Assembly: GCA_003635315.1 (NCBI GenBank)
Contig: PYJD01000011.1
Location: 1 to 56,533 of the forward strand
Reading direction: 5' to 3'
DNA from: Candidatus Poribacteria bacterium
GTDB taxonomy: Bacteria; Poribacteria; WGA-4E; WGA-3G
Length of the DNA: 56,533 nt
The translations under genes and the position numbers were made by a program. This document shows, in pieces, positions 34,237 through 43,822 of the stretch (the first letter of the stretch is position 1; each line of letters begins with the position of its first letter). The notes beneath the pieces were generated by a model. The model did not search any database, was not told the origin of the DNA, and saw nothing but the letters and a program-made list of their open reading frames with translations.

Positions 34237-35846
34237 CTCAACTTTTAAACGACTGTTTTGAATCCTACAGTTCACTCAGAACAGAAATGCGTCGTTGGTT
34301 AAACCAAAGCATGATGTTGGATCCACCAGGACCAAATGATGGTGGCGAAGATGAAGCAAACTATGCACTTGCATGGTTCCCGCATTATCTCATCACTGGT
34401 GATTCAAACGTCCTTAAACACTTTAATACACTCAAAGATGCACTTGCTGGTTGGGTGAAACGTGATTGTTTCCATGGGTATGAGAAAAAAGCTGAAGCAC
34501 ATCACGGTCCTGAACCCTTTCTACTATTCCTACCTCGATATATCGGATTAAAACCTGAGGATACAGAAGCAATTTCTCTATTGACTGATGCTGCTGAACA
34601 TATAGGCAATTGGGTATCTGAAATACCGGATTGGTATGATTACACACGTGATACATTCATCGGATATAATATCGGTACAGAATTTGTTGACAACCAAGAT
34701 AAGGATAGATATGAACTTGCAGAGCACTTCCGTTTTATCCACATTGCTTTAGCAACCTATAAGATTACTGGTGAGAAGCGTTATGTGGATTGGGCAATCC
34801 GGTATGGACAGAAACGTGCAGAACGTATCCTTACTGCCTCAGAACCGATGCCACTACTTTGGGATCTGAATGAAAATGGTCTTAGTGAGGAAGAGGTTAA
34901 CGAAAAGAATCTACATAGACTTGTTGCCAGTGGACATCATATACCCGGAGATCCTTTGGCAGGTATTGAAAATCTATTAGCATCAGGTGCTATTTATGCA
35001 TTAGGTGATCTCTACCTATTGACTGGAGAAGAGATCTACAAATCGGCTGCAAGACGTATCGTTGAACCGCTTGTAACGTCATTAATTGACCCGTTTAATG
35101 ATCCCGCTGCGGCTGCGATTAGTTATTATCGGTGGACCTTCCGAGATACGAGTTTTGATACAGTTATAGAAGCAGGTTTACAGGACCTGCCAACTGATCC
35201 ACCTGAATTACTGGCTCTTGTTTTTCCCCAAGAGATCCGTAGGCGTGAATTGGGTGTAGGGAAACGTTCAGATATGGCGTATTGGGGAGAATGGACTGAT
35301 GATGGATCTGTTAGTCCTATACGGGAACCGTCAACAGCCACGTTAACACTTGCTTATCAGTTGACAGGTGACGTGGCTTATGCACAACGAGCAATACAGA
35401 ATGCGTCTCTACGTCTGAATATTGCAAGACGGGTCTTACGTGGTGGTAGAGAACATGCGGATATGGGTGGTGCGGTTTGTTCGGTGGCTGCTGGACATGG
35501 AAGGAATTGGGGGCATGGTGCTGTAACAGCTTGCTACGGACCTTTACTCCTTGGAACTCGTGAGATATTTGGAATGGTTGAACCCCTTATAATTATCAAA
35601 CATGAGGACGGAACATTACATCATCCGTCGGAGCTCCTATCATTGGTTAGACCAGTTGTAAGTTCAGACAACATTGAGATTATCTTTTATAATAGTGGAA
35701 ACTCAACACTCAATTTCTCTTGGCAACACCAACTCATGCAGATTGATCAATTAGATCATAGAATCGAGAAAATCACTGAATCAGATAAAAATCTGTGGTA
35801 TGGAGAGACTCTTGAAGCAAACAGAATGTTGAAAAGAATACTGTAA
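34233..35846 (+). CDS. Putative (alpha/alpha)6-barrel glycan-active enzyme
   Basis: 537 residues, no signal peptide. Repeated helical pairs with Trp/Tyr/His-rich loops (GGEDEANYALAWFPHYLITG; HHGPEPFLLFLPRYIGL; LAEHFRFIHIALATYKITGE; GAIYALGDLYLLTGEEIYKS; STATLTLAYQLTGDVAYAQR) look like a six-hairpin glycosidase or polysaccharide-lyase toroid, with a C-terminal beta part (about 455-537). I cannot assign a family with confidence. It starts in the ATGA overlap with the isomerase gene, so the two probably work on one sugar pathway. Confidence 0.8.
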   Translation: MTQLLNDCFESYSSLRTEMRRWLNQSMMLDPPGPNDGGEDEANYALAWFPHYLITGDSNVLKHFNTLKDALAGWVKRDCFHGYEKKAEAHHGPEPFLLFLPRYIGLKPEDTEAISLLTDAAEHIGNWVSEIPDWYDYTRDTFIGYNIGTEFVDNQDKDRYELAEHFRFIHIALATYKITGEKRYVDWAIRYGQKRAERILTASEPMPLLWDLNENGLSEEEVNEKNLHRLVASGHHIPGDPLAGIENLLASGAIYALGDLYLLTGEEIYKSAARRIVEPLVTSLIDPFNDPAAAAISYYRWTFRDTSFDTVIEAGLQDLPTDPPELLALVFPQEIRRRELGVGKRSDMAYWGEWTDDGSVSPIREPSTATLTLAYQLTGDVAYAQRAIQNASLRLNIARRVLRGGREHADMGGAVCSVAAGHGRNWGHGAVTACYGPLLLGTREIFGMVEPLIIIKHEDGTLHHPSELLSLVRPVVSSDNIEIIFYNSGNSTLNFSWQHQLMQIDQLDHRIEKITESDKNLWYGETLEANRMLKRIL

Positions 35847-35874
35847 CGGTTAGTAATATTAATGAAGTCTTTTT

Positions 35875-35899
35875 ATCTAAGTGATCAGCAGACTTAGAT
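35875..35899. terminator. Possible bidirectional terminator between convergent genes
   Basis: ATCTAAGT (35875-35882) pairs with ACTTAGAT (35892-35899), loop 9. A TCTTTTT run lies on the left and TATTCTT on the right. It is placed between the convergent genes ending at 35846 and 35905. The stem is short, so this is tentative. Confidence 0.45.
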
Positions 35900-35904
35900 T
35901 ATTC

Positions 35905-36702
35905 TTAAATATGTTGTGCGACGAGTGTTAAATCTAAGATGTTTACGATACCGTCATTGTTTACATCTCCATCCGAATTTTCCTGACCGAATTGAGATGA
36001 CACATATACCAGATCTAATATATTGATAACACCATCTTGTGTGACATCATACAGTAGATTAGAATCAATTAATTGATATACTATATCTTGTGTATTCTCG
36101 AATTTAACGGGACCGATATTTGGGGCTAACCATTGATATGAAGTCGAACGGGAACTTCCTAATGTGGATGTGCTTTTACTCCGTATTTTGATTTTCGCAC
36201 AATTCTTGAAAACTCTTGCGGGTGTGGCAACATCTTCAATCGCAACCACCTCATTAACAGTCGTGAATGTAACGGGACCAGTTAATTTCACCTCTGTTTC
36301 TGCTGTAACCTCCCATGTATCACCAATTTGTAATGTATAGGGATAAAAAAGAATAGGTGGGTAAAATACTGCGTGTGCTATACCAAATACGGGTCCAAGA
36401 TCTGCCTCGATTCTATAGAGTTTGATACCATCTTCATCAAAATCAACATACAGTTTATCAGTCATAATTGACTCTGTACCCAAGGTTTCAAACGTAATAC
36501 TAAGAAGTCCCAACTGTTTACCATTAAAGGTTTCTTCAGATGTTTCAATAGTATACGTAACACGTTCAGTACCATCTTCACTTTCTAATACCCAAGTATT
36601 ACCGTAATTAGAAGGAAAATAGATCTGTGTTGACCCTATTGTAGTGAAACATAAGAGAAGTATTGCTGTGATGGCAATCCGAATAATCGTAATTTTATAC
36701 AT
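35905..36702 (-). CDS. Secreted protein: shared N-terminal domain plus type I dockerin
   Basis: 265 residues; AAAGGAG 6 bases before the start. A signal peptide is present (1-25), then a domain of about 175 residues shared with the proteins at 37002 and 39759 (YFPSNYGNTWVLESEDGTER; TSYQWLAPNIGPVKFENTQD). The end, from about 212, is a dockerin: DVTQDGVINILDLVYVSSQF and DVNNDGIVNILDLTLVAQHI are two calcium-binding repeats. A cohesin partner exists in this window in the protein at 52377. It is the third of three neighbouring paralogues on the minus strand. Confidence 0.9.
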   Translation of the reverse strand: MYKITIIRIAITAILLLCFTTIGSTQIYFPSNYGNTWVLESEDGTERVTYTIETSEETFNGKQLGLLSITFETLGTESIMTDKLYVDFDEDGIKLYRIEADLGPVFGIAHAVFYPPILFYPYTLQIGDTWEVTAETEVKLTGPVTFTTVNEVVAIEDVATPARVFKNCAKIKIRSKSTSTLGSSRSTSYQWLAPNIGPVKFENTQDIVYQLIDSNLLYDVTQDGVINILDLVYVSSQFGQENSDGDVNNDGIVNILDLTLVAQHI

Positions 36703-36911
36703 TGAACTCCTTTCGGTATTAAGTAAATTTATGCTAAGATTAATTCTATTACCTGTTGTAGTACTACATAATGTCGTATGTATTTCTATAGACAGTCTGT
36801 TCCAATAGAAGTCAAGAATCTAAACATATCTGATCCCTTATACTTATATTAGAATACAGACCAATGAATTTTAAATGGTATTAGATAACGGTATTGTATT
36901 CCAAAATGGAA

Positions 36912-36975
36912 AACGTCTTGATTAAGTAACCGCGTTACTATTCTGGACTTCCAGATTACTTTCTATCAAGACGTT
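36912..36975 (-). other. Three-way-junction palindrome in the 3' region of the spondin protein gene
   Basis: Outer stem AACGTCTTGAT (36912-36922) with ATCAAGACGTT (36965-36975), perfect 11 bp. Inside are two separate perfect hairpins: AGTAAC-CGC-GTTACT (36925-36939) and TCTGG-ACTT-CCAGA (36942-36955). On the minus strand the outer stem is followed by TTTTCC. It could be a terminator, an mRNA 3'-end stabiliser or a DNA cruciform. Confidence 0.7.
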
Positions 36976-37001
36976 CACCAAATTGTATAGTAAATACTAT
37001 T

Positions 37002-39350
37002 CTACTTTAGGATTACCATTCGACGGGTTGCGGAGAAGTTCTTTGTTTGAAGTGTATAGAAATAAATTCCGCTTGAAACAAACTCACCTGCACCGTTTTT
37101 CCCATCCCAGTATGCTGCAGTCGATGAATTCATATATGAACCAATGGATTGATGACCCAAATTCATGGTTCGTATAGACTTACCGGACACATCATAAATC
37201 TTTATGGTTACATCGGTATTGCTACTGAGTTGATAAGGTATCCATGTCTCAGGATTAAACGGATTTGGATAGTTCTGACCCAGAATTGTTTCCTTGGGTC
37301 TCACATCTCCAACTTGAAGTTGTATAGTCATAAATGCATTGTGAATGTCCGATGATTGAACTGTACGTTCAAATGGACCAGAGACTATAGTGCCGTGTTC
37401 ATCAAGGAGTGTAATTTTCAATTTGTCTCCGACTTTGACGACACTCTTACGGTTCAAATCTGCCCATACAGCGGAAACACTTTCCTTTTCACTGCTTACT
37501 TTTTCAGCAGCAATTACACCTGTTCGGAGATTCTTCGCTGTGATGGTGTAAACTTTCCCAAGGTGTAGTCCCCGCAAATCACTTGTTACAATGAATGCCC
37601 AAGCATTATCAACATTTATAATTTTTGGAGCCGCTGCATTCTTAGACTCGTTCATCCAAGCTGTACCAGAAAATGTGAATTTACCACCCGCGGGTGTATT
37701 AACGATATATCCGCTTCTACCATCAATCTCGAATCCATCACCTTCTTCAGCATAGGAATAGCCAACGAATGTTTGTGTGGCGGCATCTAATTTAATGACG
37801 ATAGATGCTCCCAACTTCATAGCAAGCGATTTTGCTGAATATGGTTCGGATGGCATTAATGGAATGGATATCATATTTAAACCTTGGACAAGGGAGATAT
37901 CAAAGTTTGATTCAGGTATAGGAACTTCAACTGAAACAGGTTTGATAGTGATTGTTGCTGTAGGTTCAGTCCAAGCAAATGCGTCTCCTATATCACCAAC
38001 ACCTTGAATTCCTGGATGGAGTGAAATGACACCGCCTTCAGTAGGAACGCGTGCATTACTCCCTTCAGGGTCAGCATCCGCATCTAAACCGACCGGACCT
38101 GGAATATCGGAGGCGAGTTCTGTGTTGTCTTCACTACCTGCATCATAAGCCATCAATTCTAACGTAGTTGTGATTGGCATTCCATTTTCATCAAACAGTG
38201 AAATACCATCTGCGACAATGAATCCATCATTTGTAGAGACTAACATTGATGCCACAGTAAGGTTAGTGTTAATTTGGTTGCCCTTTAACTTGACAGTTAC
38301 AGATCCTCCAGGAATGACAGGGTGATCAGCGACAGCAGTATTTGCTGCAATCGCAGTAGCGATTTGTAACATTCCAGATACATCCCCGTTCTCAGCGAGT
38401 GCAACAAGGGCAGGACTTGCAGGTTCACCAACAGTGGCAAGTTTTTCACCAGGTAGGTGAGTAGCGAAAATTGGAGGAGATAAGATCTGTCCACCCATTC
38501 CAGGTTCACCAACAGTTAGATTTTTCAAAGTAATTTCAAATTCTTGTTCACTAATAGACGGTATACCGGGTGGTAGTATCACGATCGGTTCCTGATCTGT
38601 AGGAGTTTCTACCTGTGGCTCTTCATCCTGTGGCGTTTCTACCTGTGGTTCTTCGTCTTGTGGAGTTTCCATCTGAGTATCTTCAATCTGGGGTTCTCCA
38701 AATAAGGTATAACTCTGCAAATCATATACAATATCTTGATCATCAATATATTTTACAGGACCGATATCTGGTGCTAACCATTGGTAAGATGTAAGCCGCA
38801 AAGTGACAACTGCAGTGACGACTTTTCTGCGAATTTCAAGCTTAATACAATCTTCAAATGTACCGGCAGGAGTTTCGAGATCTTCTATATCAACAACAGT
38901 AATTGTACTGGTTGTATTTGCTGTTCCCACCAATTTCAGCTCAGTTGTTGTTACGACATCCCATGTACGACCAAGTGGTAAGTCAGATGGAAAGAATAGT
39001 GCCGGGGGATCCAACATTGCTGCTGCAATCCCGAATGTTCCTTCATCTAAATGTGTCCTGTGAAGTAAAAGATCACCATTATCATCAGAAATATAATAGA
39101 TATCATCGTCAACTGTATCAGTGCCGAGAGTTTCAGTATATATCCTGAGAATTATAATTCCTTCAGCTTCACCTTCAGCCTCCTCGATGGTATAGGTACG
39201 TTTTTGAGTGCCATCAGCATCAAGAAAAACCCAAGTGTTGCCAATAACTGTAGGATAATAATCTTGTGCTGTGGCTGTTATGGCAAAAATGCCGATAAAG
39301 CATAAAATAAATATAAGCTGAAACACAAATTTTAGTCGTTTAAATCCCAT
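37002..39350 (-). CDS. Secreted multidomain protein: shared N-domain, spondin_N, T9SS/FlgD-like C-terminal tail
   Basis: 782 residues from 39350 (AAGGAGAT 8 bases upstream). Order: signal peptide (about 1-28); shared N-terminal domain (YYPTVIGNTWVFLDADGTQK; YQWLAPDIGPVKYIDDQD); an acidic Pro/Gln-rich linker with a 10-residue repeat (ETPQDEEPQV); a spondin_N domain (PPIFATHLPGEKLATVGEPA; VASMLVSTNDGFIVADGISL; ISLHPGIQGVGDIGDAFAW); a beta-rich region with GLNMISIPLMPSEP; and a C-terminal sorting domain of the type A T9SS/FlgD-like kind (YPNPFNPETWIPYQLSSNTD; SSGIYFYTLQTKNFSATRRM). The tail suggests export across the outer membrane or surface attachment. Confidence 0.88.
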   Translation of the reverse strand: MGFKRLKFVFQLIFILCFIGIFAITATAQDYYPTVIGNTWVFLDADGTQKRTYTIEEAEGEAEGIIILRIYTETLGTDTVDDDIYYISDDNGDLLLHRTHLDEGTFGIAAAMLDPPALFFPSDLPLGRTWDVVTTTELKLVGTANTTSTITVVDIEDLETPAGTFEDCIKLEIRRKVVTAVVTLRLTSYQWLAPDIGPVKYIDDQDIVYDLQSYTLFGEPQIEDTQMETPQDEEPQVETPQDEEPQVETPTDQEPIVILPPGIPSISEQEFEITLKNLTVGEPGMGGQILSPPIFATHLPGEKLATVGEPASPALVALAENGDVSGMLQIATAIAANTAVADHPVIPGGSVTVKLKGNQINTNLTVASMLVSTNDGFIVADGISLFDENGMPITTTLELMAYDAGSEDNTELASDIPGPVGLDADADPEGSNARVPTEGGVISLHPGIQGVGDIGDAFAWTEPTATITIKPVSVEVPIPESNFDISLVQGLNMISIPLMPSEPYSAKSLAMKLGASIVIKLDAATQTFVGYSYAEEGDGFEIDGRSGYIVNTPAGGKFTFSGTAWMNESKNAAAPKIINVDNAWAFIVTSDLRGLHLGKVYTITAKNLRTGVIAAEKVSSEKESVSAVWADLNRKSVVKVGDKLKITLLDEHGTIVSGPFERTVQSSDIHNAFMTIQLQVGDVRPKETILGQNYPNPFNPETWIPYQLSSNTDVTIKIYDVSGKSIRTMNLGHQSIGSYMNSSTAAYWDGKNGAGEFVSSGIYFYTLQTKNFSATRRMVILK

Positions 39351-39397
39351 TTTATAAATCTCCTTATTTAACAATATTTTTTACGAAAGTAGTCAGA

Positions 39398-39592
39398 TCA
39401 AATTATAACAAAAGAATAATTGCTGTTCTGATATGTAATTACTCCATGAATTTCATCATTGAATTGTATATTTTCCGCTTGATGGTGTATATCATCTTGT
39501 TCGGATATATATCGATAACCTAACCAGAAGCCTAATGCCATTATTAAAATGCCGATAGTGATTATTATTAACGCTGCTATCCAAGTTTTCAT
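39398..39592 (-). CDS. Small single-span membrane protein
   Basis: 64 residues: an N-terminal transmembrane helix (about 4-28, WIAALIIITIGILIMALGFW) and a short hydrophilic tail. It lies 48 bases before the spondin protein start on the same strand. No recognised family and no clear ribosome-binding site. Confidence 0.4.
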   Translation of the reverse strand: MKTWIAALIIITIGILIMALGFWLGYRYISEQDDIHHQAENIQFNDEIHGVITYQNSNYSFVII

Positions 39593-39758
39593 AACGAATC
39601 AATCTATTGAAGACATTGCTTATTATAGAAATTAAATATTCTGATGAAATTCGTTATCTTCAATACCAGTATTTTACTTAATTGCATGTGTTAATATAGC
39701 AGCTTTTAGGCAGTTAATCAAATTTCTTGATTTTATGCATAACCACTTTTTTCTTGTA

Positions 39759-40709
39759 TCAAGAAGTGAAATTCTGAGCAATTGCCACTAAATCTAATAT
39801 ATTGACAATACCGTCACCAGTTACGTCAACTTCAGCATTTTCTTCTCCGAAGTATGAAACCATGCGTACAAGGTCTAGGATGTTAACCACTCCATCGCCA
39901 GTAAGGTCGTAAGGATTCTTTGTTTTTTCATCATCTTCAGTTTCTGTAGTCATTTCAGTTTCTGTAGTCATTTCGGATTCATTCTCAGATATATTTTCTG
40001 TTTCGGTTGCACCATCTTCCTCGTCAGTACTCTCAGAATCCTGCGTGTCTGTTTGTAAATTGTAACTCACCAATTCATATACTAATCCATCACTATTCTC
40101 ATACTTGATGGGACCTACATCTGGTGCTAACCATTGGTAGGATGTAGTAGGTGCAATATTTATTAGTCCAGTTGTTGAAACTTCAAATTTTACTTTTGCA
40201 CAAAAATGGAATGTTCCTGCTGGTGTTACAACATCCTCAGTTCCTACGACCTCTAAATTTGTGATGCTATCTAATTCAATAGTAGAGATTTTTGCGTCTG
40301 CTACTATCTTCCATTTTTCTCCTTCCCTTAATACATGAGGAAACAATATGACGGGAGGAGACAAATTTGCTACTATATCACCAATTTTAGCATATAGATC
40401 AAGTGTAAATACAGTTTTGTGTAATTTGATACCTTCATCGTCAGTGGTTACAAAGTATCTGTCAATGTCTACCTCCTTGTTTGCAAAATCCTCGGTTACA
40501 ATCTTTAAGAGTGTATATTCCTGATCTGCGGGATCTTCAGGTGTTTCAAGGGTATAGGTTCGTTTTTCATTTCCGTCTGTACTTTCCATCACCCATTCAT
40601 TACCTATATCAGCAGGATAGTAATTTTGTGCAGTGACGGGTATAACGGTACAAACAAGACTAAATAGAATGATGAATATAAATCCACGCAAAAAAGTGGA
40701 GAAACTCAT
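39759..40709 (-). CDS. Secreted protein: shared N-terminal domain plus type I dockerin
   Basis: 316 residues from 40709 (GGAG about 9 bases upstream; a Met 15 bases further upstream is possible). A signal peptide (about 1-28) is followed by the domain shared with 35905 and 37002 (YYPADIGNEWVMESTDGNEK; TTSYQWLAPDVGPIKYENSD). An acidic Thr/Glu-rich linker (TETEMTTETEDDEK) leads to a dockerin with two repeats (DLTGDGVVNILDLVRMVSYF; DVTGDGIVNILDLVAIAQNF). First of the three paralogues in the direction of transcription. Confidence 0.9.
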   Translation of the reverse strand: MSFSTFLRGFIFIILFSLVCTVIPVTAQNYYPADIGNEWVMESTDGNEKRTYTLETPEDPADQEYTLLKIVTEDFANKEVDIDRYFVTTDDEGIKLHKTVFTLDLYAKIGDIVANLSPPVILFPHVLREGEKWKIVADAKISTIELDSITNLEVVGTEDVVTPAGTFHFCAKVKFEVSTTGLINIAPTTSYQWLAPDVGPIKYENSDGLVYELVSYNLQTDTQDSESTDEEDGATETENISENESEMTTETEMTTETEDDEKTKNPYDLTGDGVVNILDLVRMVSYFGEENAEVDVTGDGIVNILDLVAIAQNFTS

Positions 40710-40883
40710 GATATAATGCTCCATGGGACAATTGCTTTGATAGATAAAGTAATTTCAGAATCGGAATTCATGACTTAATTGACTTTTCACAAGATTCTTG
40801 TGATAATGATAATATCTTAATACATTAAGGCGTACGTTTCAAGTATAAATATGGATAAAGTTAAACCCATTTTTCACTTGTTA

Positions 40884-41053
40884 TATGGTGAAATATTGAC
40901 ATAATTACACACCTCATTTGTAGGAGCGATATCCGAATCGCGATCAAACCCTTTGACAATCGGGAATCGGAATTCAAATCAACGGTATGAATGCCTTATT
41001 GGCATTCCCCACCTACAAGACAGTATGTGGAATTAATTATATAATCTACCATA
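40884..41053. repeat. TATGGT-TIR element, copy A3
   Basis: 170 bases: left TATGGTGAAATATTGACATA, right TTATATAATCTACCATA, TA next to both ends. It contains GGAGCGATATCCGAATCGCG and ATGAATGCCTTATTGGCATT. It ends 22 bases before the SDR start at 41076, so it supplies that gene's leader and possibly its promoter. Confidence 0.78.
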
Positions 41054-41075
41054 GTATATAAATAAGGAGATATAG

Positions 41076-41807
41076 ATGCGGTTAGATGGTCGCGTTGCGA
41101 TTGTGACTGGAGGGGGTGGTGGAATAGGTAAAGCAACCTGCCTTGCTTTTGCTCGTGAAGGGGCTGACATTGTTATTCCAGAGGTTAATATAAAAAATGC
41201 AGAATCAGCATCACAAGAAATCACAGCTTTAGGCAGGCGGTGTGTTGTAGTTGAAACAGATGTTGCGGATGGAGAATCTGTAAAGAGCATGGTAGATAAA
41301 ACACTTGAAGAATTCGGGCAGATTGATATTTTGGTGAATAATGCAGGTGTTTTTAGTTATACCAGAATAGATGCAGTTTCGGAAGAAGAATGGGATCGTA
41401 TGCTGGCAGTTAACTTAAAAGGACCGTTTCTCTGTTCGCAGGCAGTTATGGAGACAATGAAAGACCAAAGGTTTGGTCGTATTATCAACCTTGGATCATT
41501 AGCCGGTCAAGTTGGGGGTATAGTTGCATCAGCGCCCTATTCTGCTTCTAAGGCAGGCGTGATGTGTCTTACAAAGTCCTTCGCACGGGTATTAGGGGAG
41601 TATGGGATAACTGTGAATTCTATTGCCCCGGGGATTGCAGCAACGGAGATGGCAAAGAATCACCCCGATATGACCGACGACATACCGTTAGGTCGTGTTG
41701 CAGATCCATCGGAGGTCGCCAATGTTATTCTGTTTCTTGCGTCAGAAGAGGGACAGTATATTACAGGGGCAACACTTGATGTTAACGGTGGTATTCGGAT
41801 GGCTTAG
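41076..41807 (+). CDS. SDR family oxidoreductase, FabG-like
   Basis: 243 residues, classical SDR: TGGGGGIGKA (11-20), NNAG (88-91), Ser141, Tyr155 and Lys159 (YSASK), and a C-terminal GATLDVNGG. It is of the length and pattern of FabG-like or sugar dehydrogenases; with no fatty-acid genes nearby, a catabolic role with the following aldo/keto reductase (24 bases downstream) is likelier. AAGGAGA lies 7-8 bases before the start. Confidence 0.93.
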   Translation: MRLDGRVAIVTGGGGGIGKATCLAFAREGADIVIPEVNIKNAESASQEITALGRRCVVVETDVADGESVKSMVDKTLEEFGQIDILVNNAGVFSYTRIDAVSEEEWDRMLAVNLKGPFLCSQAVMETMKDQRFGRIINLGSLAGQVGGIVASAPYSASKAGVMCLTKSFARVLGEYGITVNSIAPGIAATEMAKNHPDMTDDIPLGRVADPSEVANVILFLASEEGQYITGATLDVNGGIRMA

Positions 41808-41830
41808 GATTCGTCGTAAGGAGTATTCTT

Positions 41831-42826
41831 ATGGAGTATAATACCTTGGGTAGGGCTGGTGTGAAGGTATCATCGCTGTGTCTCGGAACAATGATGTTTG
41901 GTGGACCAACGAATGAGAAAGATTCCATCCGTATTATTCATCGTGCTATGGATGCGGGTATTAACTTTCTTGATACTGCAAATGTCTACAATGGTGGTGA
42001 GTCTGAACGGGTTATAGGGAAGGCTGTTAGTGAGAATCGGGACAAATGGGTTATTGCCACCAAAGTTCATGGTTCTATGGGAGATGATGTGAATGAGAGC
42101 GGTTCACACCGATTCCATATTATGTCTGCAGTTGAAGCGAGTCTAAACCGTCTTGGCACAGATCATATTGATGTGTATTACTTGCATCGTTGGGATGCGA
42201 CGACACGTATAGAAGAATCTTTACGTGCACTTGACGATTGTGTTCGGCAAGGGAAGGTGCGGTATATTGCGTGTTCTAACTTTGAAGCGTGGCGTGTATG
42301 TGAAGCTCTGTGGACGAGTAAGAGTCAAAGCTTAGAGGAATTTGTTTGTGTTCAACCTTTATACAACATCGTAAATCGTGATATAGAAGTGGAATTGCTG
42401 CCGTTTTGTGAGAAATACAGTCTCGGCGTAGTGCCATATAGTCCATTGGCACGAGGGGTGTTATCCGGTAAATATCTGCCGGGGCAAGAGCCACCTGAAG
42501 GATCAAGGGCAGCACGTAAAGATAGAAGGATATTACAAACGGAATTGCGGGATGAGAGTTTTGAAGTCGCCCAACAATTGATCCCATTAGCTGAACAACA
42601 TGGGAAAACGCTGACACAACTTGCCTTGGCATGGGTATTAGCAAATTCAACAATTACTTCTGTGATTATTGGTCCACGTACGATGGAACAGTTAGAAGAT
42701 AACTTAGGTTGTTTGGATTGCGAGATTACCGAAGATGATGAGCAGGTTATTAACCAATTAGTGCCATCTGGAGAACATACCGGTAAAGGGTATAATGATC
42801 CTGCATATCCTGTTCTTGGAAGGTAG
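41831..42826 (+). CDS. Aldo/keto reductase
   Basis: 331 residues; NAD(P)H-dependent TIM-barrel oxidoreductase. The catalytic tetrad is visible: Asp48 (NFLDTA), Tyr53, Lys78 (IATKVH) and His in YYLHRWD (about 118). VIIGPRTMEQLEDNL near 280 binds the cofactor. It resembles the potassium-channel beta-subunit-like/YajO-type group. It lies 24 bases after the SDR gene (AAGGAG before its start), so the two form an operon. Confidence 0.94.
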   Translation: MEYNTLGRAGVKVSSLCLGTMMFGGPTNEKDSIRIIHRAMDAGINFLDTANVYNGGESERVIGKAVSENRDKWVIATKVHGSMGDDVNESGSHRFHIMSAVEASLNRLGTDHIDVYYLHRWDATTRIEESLRALDDCVRQGKVRYIACSNFEAWRVCEALWTSKSQSLEEFVCVQPLYNIVNRDIEVELLPFCEKYSLGVVPYSPLARGVLSGKYLPGQEPPEGSRAARKDRRILQTELRDESFEVAQQLIPLAEQHGKTLTQLALAWVLANSTITSVIIGPRTMEQLEDNLGCLDCEITEDDEQVINQLVPSGEHTGKGYNDPAYPVLGR

Positions 42827-42901
42827 AGGCAGTGCGAATTACAACTGTGCAATTGATTCGTATCTATGAGATACACACAGAGAATTATTTAATGGCAATA
42901 C

Positions 42902-43717
42902 CTATCCCCATGTCTCAAGACCCAGCAATTTTTTACCCAGTTCGGTTAACTCTGCAGTATCACCAGATTCATGTTCTTTTTCTGGACGTTCCCCACCAAA
43001 ACCTGCCATCCGATTTTTCCATCCGTTGATCCGTCGATCTCTGGCTTCTTGATTTGCCTCCCCGGTAGGACTCATGGTAATGTATTGTGCTACACGGGGT
43101 GCATCTGCAGTATTGATACCTGCACTATGTGGTAAAGCACTATGCCATATCACCAAATCCCCGGCATTCCCAGGAACAGGAATCATGCCTAAGGCTTCTA
43201 AATTTTGCTGTTTTGGATCAGCATCTTCTGGTAGGCTTTTAATCCAATCCTCAATTTTGTTATGAAAACCTGGAACACAAACAAATGCCCCTTGGTTTTC
43301 AGCGGTATCGGTTAGATACAGCACACCTTGTACATGGAATCGAATAGGAATATCAATAGACATGTCCCAATGAAGTCCAACACTTGTTCGTTCATATTTT
43401 CCTGGAACATTTGGTGGACTCATACTGGCGCGGTCAAAACTTACCCATAATTTTTCGTTGTTCCATATTTCTGAAAAGGCTTGATGTATACGTGGATATT
43501 GGCGTGTTGCCCATAGAGCTGGATGTTGGTATATCTCAACCATAATGCCTCGTGGTGGGTCTGTATACCAACTCTCTCTGTTGTCTGCATCCATTTCAAG
43601 GAAATCCCAGACAGCCTTTGCTGCGTTATCAATTAATTCCGGGGGTGCTGCATTTGAGATAACAACATACCCATTTTCTTCCCAAAATGCTCTATCCTCT
43701 TTACTTAATACTGGCAT
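42902..43717 (-). CDS. Phytanoyl-CoA dioxygenase (PhyH) family protein
   Basis: 271 residues; Fe(II)/2-oxoglutarate-dependent dioxygenase. His116 and Asp118 in LHWDMS and His197 in LPHSAG are the expected iron ligands; an Arg downstream (near 208) may bind the co-substrate. It is only distantly like the protein at 29126. It is convergent with the aldo/keto reductase gene, 75 bases apart. The substrate is unknown. Confidence 0.92.
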   Translation of the reverse strand: MPVLSKEDRAFWEENGYVVISNAAPPELIDNAAKAVWDFLEMDADNRESWYTDPPRGIMVEIYQHPALWATRQYPRIHQAFSEIWNNEKLWVSFDRASMSPPNVPGKYERTSVGLHWDMSIDIPIRFHVQGVLYLTDTAENQGAFVCVPGFHNKIEDWIKSLPEDADPKQQNLEALGMIPVPGNAGDLVIWHSALPHSAGINTADAPRVAQYITMSPTGEANQEARDRRINGWKNRMAGFGGERPEKEHESGDTAELTELGKKLLGLETWG

Positions 43718-43822
43718 CTGTCTTTCTCCTTTATACTATTGGTTAATCCAATCTAAAATTAGGTGTCAATAAAGCATGGTACATCAATGATTCACCATTG
43801 AATCTTGAAGCGAAATTCGATG

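Noticed and set aside
36912..36975. Integron attC site
   Set aside because: The folded palindrome is superficially similar, but the GTTRRRY/RYYYAAC core sites are not in the needed places and there is no integrase.
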